Shown here: positions 58,192 through 64,000 of the stretch, in pieces
Layout of the letters: each line of letters starts with the position of its first letter
Position numbering within the stretch: position 1 is the stretch's first letter
Assembly: GCA_004369085.1 (NCBI GenBank)
Contig: ML210220.1
Location: forward strand, 33,746-97,745
Length of the DNA: 64,000 nt
Origin: Coprinopsis marcescibilis
Lineage: Eukaryota; Basidiomycota; Agaricomycetes; Agaricales; Psathyrellaceae
Reading direction: 5' to 3'
Translations under genes and position numbers: made by a program
Notes under the pieces: generated by a model
Databases searched by the model: none
The model's input: the letters and a program-made list of their open reading frames with translations, nothing else
What the model was told of the DNA's origin: nothing

Positions 58192-59321
58192 TCAAGGTTT
58201 GGTAAGCCTCCAGCCGTGTACGGTCGATCTGACAGTTTCGTCTCCTGAATCTTCAGGGAACATGACCTAGATAAAGGTTCAGAAATGGAGTCGAGGAAGA
58301 GTTGGGAGGAGTTACGCACAGGGAACCGCTCTTCGACGACCTTTTCCACCTTCCAGCCCCTATCCTTCGCTTTGGAGAAGAATTCCATGTCACGATGGGC
58401 GAGATGAGGTCGGTGGTGGCTGTAGAATACCAGCACGCACGGCTCTGGGCCCTCTTCAACTGTAGAGGAGCTTGTGAGCACGGCTTCGCATGTCGAAAGC
58501 AGTGCGTCGTGCTGAACGAAGTCGTTAGTTGGGCTGCCAACCGACTATTGTACGACGAGCGAGGAACTGACCTGGGAATGATTGAAAACAAGGTCGGATA
58601 GAATGATCAAGTCAAAGCTCCGTCGCCCCGTCGTTGATTCAGCAGTGTCCAAGAGCCCAACGGCAGACTGTCCCCAAATGTAACCCTGAAACCAAGTCAG
58701 GTTTTCCCGACCCTGAATGAGCGAGTTACGGTTACGTACCTCGGCCAAGATCTTGGATTTAGAATGCCCCTCAAAATTCGCGTCGATGTTGTCCTGAATG
58801 TTGTTGATTAGACTGGCATCGGGGTAATCGGTTACGATGGTCTAGGTAATCATTAGTTTTGATCTCGCCCGTCGATACAAGTTGGCTCACCAGCGCAGCG
58901 TCGTTTTTTGCTGTGACGATGCTCGGAAGAGCTCCTCCCGCTCCTAGTTCCAAGACGTTCCTGGCCCTGTAAAAGTCCGGATTCTCATCGAGGTAAGTTG
59001 CGAACGCCCGCGCAGCGTTCCATCTGGAATCAAGCCGAAAATGTCAATAGTGACCAGCAGATATCCGGTTCGTGGACTTACAGATAATGTCCCCATAGCG
59101 GATGGTCTCCCACAAGCTTAATTGTAATATTCTTCCAATCACTGTCGCCCTTCAGAAACCGCTCATCTCTGGTGAAAGTTGCTGTTGTTGGTTGGGGTGT
59201 CGGTGGTCTGGGTGGTTCCTTCGCGTGTGTGTAGCCTGAGCATTTATAACAGTGAATCTCGAAGACTGACTGGAAATACAGAATCCAGAGAAAGATCGAA
59301 TTCGTCGTCAGAGGCAGTCAT
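58192..59321 (-). CDS. EFM7: EFM7-type protein N-terminal/lysine methyltransferase
   Basis: A spliced gene starting MTASDDEFDLSLDS at 59321. A GTATTT..AG intron joins to EPPRPPTPQPTTATFTRDER, the family N-terminus. Then come ITIKLVGDHPLWGHYLWNAA, the SAM-binding motif VLELGAGGALPSIVTA, ASLINNIQDNIDANFEG, EGYIWGQSAVGLL, SFDLIILSDLVFNHSQH and VFYSHHRPHLAHRDMEFF. The C-terminus is VRSTVHGWRLTKP at 58192. This pattern is that of the Nnt1/Efm7 family of seven-strand methyltransferases, which in yeast modify translation elongation factor 1A at its N-terminus and nearby Lys. At least four introns are inferred. It is probably cytosolic and intact. The symbol is by family resemblance. Confidence 0.83.
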
Positions 59322-59610
59322 TGAAGTAGCAAAGTTCAAGGTAAGTACGAGTAAGTTTTGCCGCGCCTGGAGCCTTCATATTTGGGCAATGATTGGCAGC
59401 AGCTTTGCAATCAAACGAGTGTCAACAACGCGGTCGGTCGTTTCCCGCTTTTGGACACATCTTAATGTGAAAGGTCAATGAACTACTCCGATCCCAAATT
59501 AATACATAGTCGTCGTACTCTAGTGTTTAATAGTTCCTTACATCGAGTGTACAACATCTCGCTTATTTACCCGATCATCAAAAGTCATAAAAAGCACACG
59601 AGTCTATATG

Positions 59611-61305
59611 CTACCAGTCAACAGGGACAACTTCCAACCCACTCTGCCCATGCTTCACATTCCGCCACCCACAACGCCAATCCCACGTATTCACCGCCAT
59701 TCCGGGTCTTGTAGACAAAGCGCCACCAATATGATCCATGATCTGCCTTGACGTGATAACCGCGCCGCAGCCAGAGATTCCCCCATTCCAACCAGGACAC
59801 ACCCAATCCTCCCGTGTAGCGCAGAACGGGTCATCTCCTACCACACAGTCTTGTATGATGACGTCCGGAGCCCGGGCATACCCCTCAGGCAGCTTCGAGT
59901 CGACAGAAGCGTGTGCGCGGAGGACGAGTTGGAGGATGGGCAGCCAGGTACGGTGGAGGATCATCCCACTCCCTCCCGTTCCTACCCATGCTGCGCGTCG
60001 CCGGGGTGTCGTGGTCCTACCATCCTTGTCCACCTCCCGACTCGCTTCGAGGAGCTTCAACACCTCTCGCAGACCGTTCAGCCCAGCTTCGCCGCCGCAC
60101 ATTGGAAAATCATCTTCGATGAGCATGACCCATTCTGCGGGCTCTTTATCTGGACGCCCGCTTGCGACCCATCCGAATGCCTCGGAGAGATGGAGGTATT
60201 GTCCATCGTTGGCGTCGGGGTATTTGTCGCTGTTGACGTGAAATGTGATGTTGGGGTGGGAGGTGGAGAACAGGCGTCGGACGTCCTCCATGGCTCGATG
60301 TGTCGTCGACTGGGTGTAGACAGAGAGTCGGGCCGAGCTGTTGAGGAACGGCAGGTAGCTGTCGAGGGTCGTTTTGATGATTGATGTGTGCAGTGGTACG
60401 TCGTTACGCGGATAGGAAAGCATTAGGATCTCGAGGAGCGGTTTTGATGGGAAAGGTGAAACTGGCATCGGGATCGGGTGGACGGTGAATTGGCGGGCCA
60501 CGTTGAAGGGAAGCTCCATCAGCAGGAAGCATGTGAGGCCGAGGATGATTACTCGTCCTAGATTTGTCATATAGCTCGACGCGCTGGTCGAGGCCAAGTC
60601 GGGTGTGCTGGGTGCGGAGAGGTCGTACATTGGTACGCGCTGATACTTGGCTCGGCCAAGACGTGCGATTTCCGATCGGGCGCGGTCGAGGATTATGATG
60701 GAGAATGCGATCAGCAACGCGAGCCCGTAGGTCCATGGAGACTGTTCAGTCCAACAGAAGGTTATGGTGAGAAGGAGCGCAATAGGAACGCCGTAGCTGC
60801 CTTCCAGTAGTGAGGTGCCAATGGAAACGTCTTCGGCGATGGCTACGCCTGCAGTTTGCAGGACGAGGAGAGTCGATAGGATGGGTCCAAAGCCGTTTGT
60901 GGTTTCGTAGAGCGCCCAGTGTCGGAATAGTGATGGATGTGCCCATCCGAGGCTGCGCGTAAAGATAAACCCAACCAGCGTTCTCACCAGGCCTATTACC
61001 ACCCAAATCGGAAGCCCACATCTCCACAACGCCCAACACGACCATCTAGGGAACTGGAGTAGAAATGCTACCTGGAGTAGGCGAGAAATAACGCTAGCAA
61101 AAGAACTTGGTGCTGCCCATGGTGCGACGAAAAAGGGAATGAGGTTTCGGTCATAAATGACTTGGCGTGGCGCGAATGATGGAATTCCAAGTCGTATTGG
61201 ATCGACGAGGCCGAGGACGGAAGGGATAATGATACTGCAGGGCAGCAGAAGATGGTACCAGGCGAGTTCTGAGGGGAGGACGCGGAGGGGGCTGAGATGG
61301 ACCAT
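59611..61305 (-). CDS. multi-pass membrane glycosyltransferase-like protein
   Basis: A single uninterrupted frame of 564 codons starting MVHLSPLRVLPSELAWYHLL. The N-terminal half has about six hydrophobic segments (WYHLLLPCSIIIPSVLGLV, ISRLLQVAFLLQF, LPIWVVIGLVRTLVGFIF, VPIALLLTITFCW, LALLIAFSIIIL, VIILGLTCFLLMELPF). The C-terminal half looks like a lumenal domain, with ILMLSYPRNDVPLHTS, WVMLIEDDFPMCGGEAG (an acidic EDD site like the metal-binding site of GT-A enzymes), TGGSGMILHRTWLPIL and VCPGWNGGISGCGAVITS. It ends VEVVPVDW-like. The fold and activity are inferred from these motifs; acceptor and sugar are unknown. It is intronless, unlike most genes here. Confidence 0.72.
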   Translation of the reverse strand: MVHLSPLRVLPSELAWYHLLLPCSIIIPSVLGLVDPIRLGIPSFAPRQVIYDRNLIPFFVAPWAAPSSFASVISRLLQVAFLLQFPRWSCWALWRCGLPIWVVIGLVRTLVGFIFTRSLGWAHPSLFRHWALYETTNGFGPILSTLLVLQTAGVAIAEDVSIGTSLLEGSYGVPIALLLTITFCWTEQSPWTYGLALLIAFSIIILDRARSEIARLGRAKYQRVPMYDLSAPSTPDLASTSASSYMTNLGRVIILGLTCFLLMELPFNVARQFTVHPIPMPVSPFPSKPLLEILMLSYPRNDVPLHTSIIKTTLDSYLPFLNSSARLSVYTQSTTHRAMEDVRRLFSTSHPNITFHVNSDKYPDANDGQYLHLSEAFGWVASGRPDKEPAEWVMLIEDDFPMCGGEAGLNGLREVLKLLEASREVDKDGRTTTPRRRAAWVGTGGSGMILHRTWLPILQLVLRAHASVDSKLPEGYARAPDVIIQDCVVGDDPFCATREDWVCPGWNGGISGCGAVITSRQIMDHIGGALSTRPGMAVNTWDWRCGWRNVKHGQSGLEVVPVDW

Positions 61306-61571
61306 GGGACAACGCCAACCCAGTTTCTAGTGCTGTCAAATATGTACCCCACGAGCAGCGCTGATGTACGTAACAGCTCAATTTTCCGCCTGACATCAAA
61401 AGAACAACCCCCATCGAAGCAACAACCGAATACGACTTTGTTCAGAACGCAGCAAACCACAGACATATCAGTAAAGCGAATTAATTACAGTGACGAGAAC
61501 TGACCTCCGGCTACCCACTCTGCCCAACTGCTTTGTCGTCGTGGTAGTCGTCGCCATGAAAGTTAGACTTT

Positions 61572-61819
61572 TTACAGCTTTCTCGACGTCTTACGTACGT
61601 CCATTGCCTCCTTTTGGGTGTACGTAACATCACACGATCAACATCGCACCCCAATGGCGACACATACCCGAGTTTTGATGAAACGTTCCCGCAGAGCACT
61701 CGATATCAGATGGTGAGCCTTCTTGGATGGATCTAGGTAATTTGAGAGCAAGGAACCGAGGTGTTGCAGAAGTGGCGACGATGGAAAAGAAAGTGAGGTC
61801 GTCGATGGACATCTCGGAC
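61572..61819 (-). CDS. small spliced gene, uncertain
   Basis: A minus-strand exon reading LLQHLGSLLSNYLDPSKKAH and ISSALRERFIKTR can join by a GTATGT..AG intron to a last exon EAMDVRKTSRKL and a stop at 61572. The composition looks protein-like, but no ATG-containing first exon was fixed and no family is recognised. Confidence 0.25.
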
Positions 61820-63124
61820 TGTGAGGTTGCTTCTGTTTGTAACAGAGGCCATTGCCTTGGCACAACGTCCTACAGCAGACTCGTATGTCACGACCTGAGA
61901 GATTTGGGCCTCAAATGATAAGCGCACGTTAAGAATCCGCCAAGAAATGTGGTATTATTACTGCATTTTCCCTTGAGATATTGATGAAGGAGACACATGA
62001 TGTAAAACACAGCGGTCTCTGGAATCAAACGGGCTTCCGACCTTCCAAAGAGCACGGTTTTAACATGATACTATTGAATGAAAACATAAGTTGAAGACTG
62101 CGCGACAATGCCAACCCGGAACTGGTTGGTCCGAAGGTAAGTATCAGCATCGCGTATGATCACCATCACTACCATAATCAATGATGTACTATGTAGTAAC
62201 TTCGACTGAGTATTCCTTTCCAACATGATTCATGAAGCTCCTGACATCCAATAGGTATGTCCCAGAAAGATTTGTCTGGAGCTGGGCGCGTCTATGTAGT
62301 AGTGTCCCAAGCACAGTCCAAGAGATGCTGACCACCATCTCTTGGACACCAACCGTTGGCGCAGGGAGAAAATCGTCACCCGTCAACTCCATCACCGCCC
62401 ACTGCGAGCGCCAATGGACTGATGGTTGTCGACTTTGGGCGCGTGCCCTGTGCAACATGTCCGACCATGTCCAACCATGCTTGAACCTGGGGTTCTTTGT
62501 AACTCAACACCGTATACATCTGATTTACGGTTAGTACTAGTAGCTACTGCCGGATGAGATCTGAGAGTCAGAATCAGACCGAGATAAAGGCAAACCATCT
62601 TAAACAAATAAATATCAAATACAGCATAACCAGGTTATCTAATACCACTCAGCATCTTCGAGTTCGCCCGTCAAGAGACCCCTAGCAGCAACCGAACTAC
62701 CAGCGCCACCCGCCAAAGGACTCGGAGACCTGAATGGAAACTGAAAGAGAGGTTGATCGACAGTTGGCTCGTGGTCACCCTGCTCTGTCTCCGACGCTCC
62801 TGGTGGCTAGGACCAGGCAGGACCTTCGGCGCACCCGCCTGCTATTGTTCACCAACACTACTAATACTACTACCAAGTACCCCACTGACTCGCGAGTAGC
62901 AGCCACGGTACCCAGTACCCCTAATTGTGTTGCTATTACAATGGGGCTGGTAGGTATTATAAATACGGCTCATCTGACAGTAGTAATCTAAAACCTCTTT
63001 CCACCACAGAATCTTCGCTAATTGGACCCAGCATTTGTACAGAAATAATACGATCGTTCTTGGGCTCTGCTAAGTCAATATAATTAACCGTCACCCTTAT
63101 ATCCTACGCAGCGCAGTATTCAAC
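61820..63124. other. intergenic, no gene supported
   Basis: It contains a perfect 12-bp inverted repeat (62316-62347). Several short open frames lack domains or splice support. Confidence 0.45.
62316..62347. repeat. perfect 12-bp inverted repeat
   Basis: GTCCAAGAGATG and its reverse complement CATCTCTTGGAC are separated by eight bases. It is a potential hairpin or binding site; its role is unknown. Confidence 0.85.
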
Positions 63125-63601
63125 ATGGACCATAATGCTAAACAGAAAGGCGTCAGTACCCCGAGAGCTGATGGGGGATCCGGCGACGACCACCCTGGGC
63201 ACGGCATACAGGAGTCAAATGACACCACGCGAAATACCTACTGGGTAAGGACGAAGGATATTGCTACAAGTACCCAGGGGGATTCCGAGCCTTTGGTCAT
63301 CCTTGAAGTCGACGAGAGAGACGCTCTCAAAGCAGAGCAAGGACTCGCACGTGCAGGATGGGAGAGAGTAACTCGAACAGCCCCACCCGGCGCTGGACCA
63401 CGGGCTCGGGAGCCTGCACTCGGGGTATCACAGGTATCACATGGGACAGAAGCTCCAACGGGCTCAACCCGTGAACGCACACCGATTCGACACCCTTTGT
63501 TCATCCCTGAAGACGGCGAGTTGGAGGCTCTCGAGGCACAGCGGATGCTTGCACTCGAAGGATGGGAGATAGAAATTCGAGCTGCCTCGACCGATAGTTG
63601 A
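63125..63601 (+). CDS. small acidic protein with internal repeat
   Basis: A complete 158-codon frame starting MDHNAKQKGVSTPRADGG, with no intron needed. Two related segments occur: LEVDERDALKAEQGLARAGW, followed by ERVTRTA, and PEDGELEALEAQRMLALEGW, followed by EIEIRAA. This suggests an internal duplication of about 28 residues. The linker between them is Pro/Gly/Arg-rich. No known domain was recognised. Confidence 0.45.
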   Translation: MDHNAKQKGVSTPRADGGSGDDHPGHGIQESNDTTRNTYWVRTKDIATSTQGDSEPLVILEVDERDALKAEQGLARAGWERVTRTAPPGAGPRAREPALGVSQVSHGTEAPTGSTRERTPIRHPLFIPEDGELEALEAQRMLALEGWEIEIRAASTDS

Positions 63602-63895
63602 AACATGGATTCGACAAGGGAGCAAGGATGCGCCAAGCCTGTTGCCCGGGACAAAGAATGCATGACTAAGGGGTCTGGAGATGTACATGCTAGCCCATGC
63701 ATTGGCCATGAGAGCAACTGTGCCATACACATCGTTCCGGGCCCGCGCTTACACCACATGTATCAGACTCCTAGTGTCCTGCGCCTATCCAGGTGCTGAG
63801 TCTAAGCGCATGATAGGCGCTTTGTTTCCAGATTTCCTGGACCAATATAAGCTGCCCAGTCACTGAACATTCCATTCAGCAAAGTAAACACAGTC

Positions 63896-64000
63896 ATGAA
63901 CAACGACAAAATCCTCATAGACAGCCTGCCGGAACAGCTGGACGAAATTTATATGATCACAGAAGATAGGGAAGATACCAGATTCACGAACGCCACTTTC
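63896..64000 (+). CDS. partial reading frame at right edge
   Basis: Starts MNNDKILIDSLPEQLDEIYM and stays open for 35 codons to the window edge. Protein-like composition is the only evidence. The product cannot be named. Confidence 0.3.
   Translation, partial: MNNDKILIDSLPEQLDEIYMITEDREDTRFTNATF

Overview
The window is nuclear DNA of a filamentous basidiomycete, most likely an Agaricomycete. Nearly every gene is split by short introns of about 45-70 bases with GT..AG ends. The families seen are typical of that class: Plavaka/CACTA-type transposases, TPR-CHAT proteins, seven-helix membrane proteins and secreted beta-trefoil lectins. The genus cannot be fixed from this sequence. Most coordinates for spliced genes are outer limits; exon joins were inferred by hand from splice signals and from comparing paralogs.

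Left part (1-10 kb): two tandem aldo/keto reductase genes, farnesyl diphosphate synthase (ERG20), an intron-containing tRNA-Glu, a facing tRNA-like sequence and a secreted protein of unknown function. Next (10.4-27 kb) comes a recently duplicated, rearranged locus. It holds two long C2-like/TPR/CHAT genes on the minus strand, a third CHAT remnant fused to part of a mitochondrial HSP60 gene, and further broken HSP60 pieces that still carry heat-shock-element promoters. The second TPR-CHAT gene is split by a 1.83-kb non-autonomous transposable element flanked by a perfect 7-bp target duplication. A prolyl-oligopeptidase-like S9 peptidase gene follows (27.7-30.1 kb).

Middle part (30,368-48,461): one 18.1-kb CACTA/Plavaka-like DNA transposon. 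Its ends are CACTGCAGGG inverted repeats of about 75 bp flanked by a 3-bp ATA duplication. Inside are a WD40 gene with a membrane segment, a small acidic/basic-tailed gene, an 884-residue unknown reading frame, a P-loop NTPase gene, a coiled-coil gene and a Tnp2/Plavaka transposase gene with one in-frame TGA. Repeated GGATTATCCGACTA motifs lie between the cargo genes.

Right part (48.6-64 kb): a tandem cluster of three seven-helix membrane protein genes. The middle one is a pseudogene whose intron carries a second copy of the non-autonomous element. Then come a divergent pair of ricin-B-type lectin genes (one broken), an EFM7-type methyltransferase, a membrane-anchored glycosyltransferase-like protein and small uncertain genes at the right edge. 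The strongest novelty candidates are the 18-kb cargo-bearing transposon, the AATAAGA-arrayed non-autonomous element family and the HSP60-CHAT chimera.
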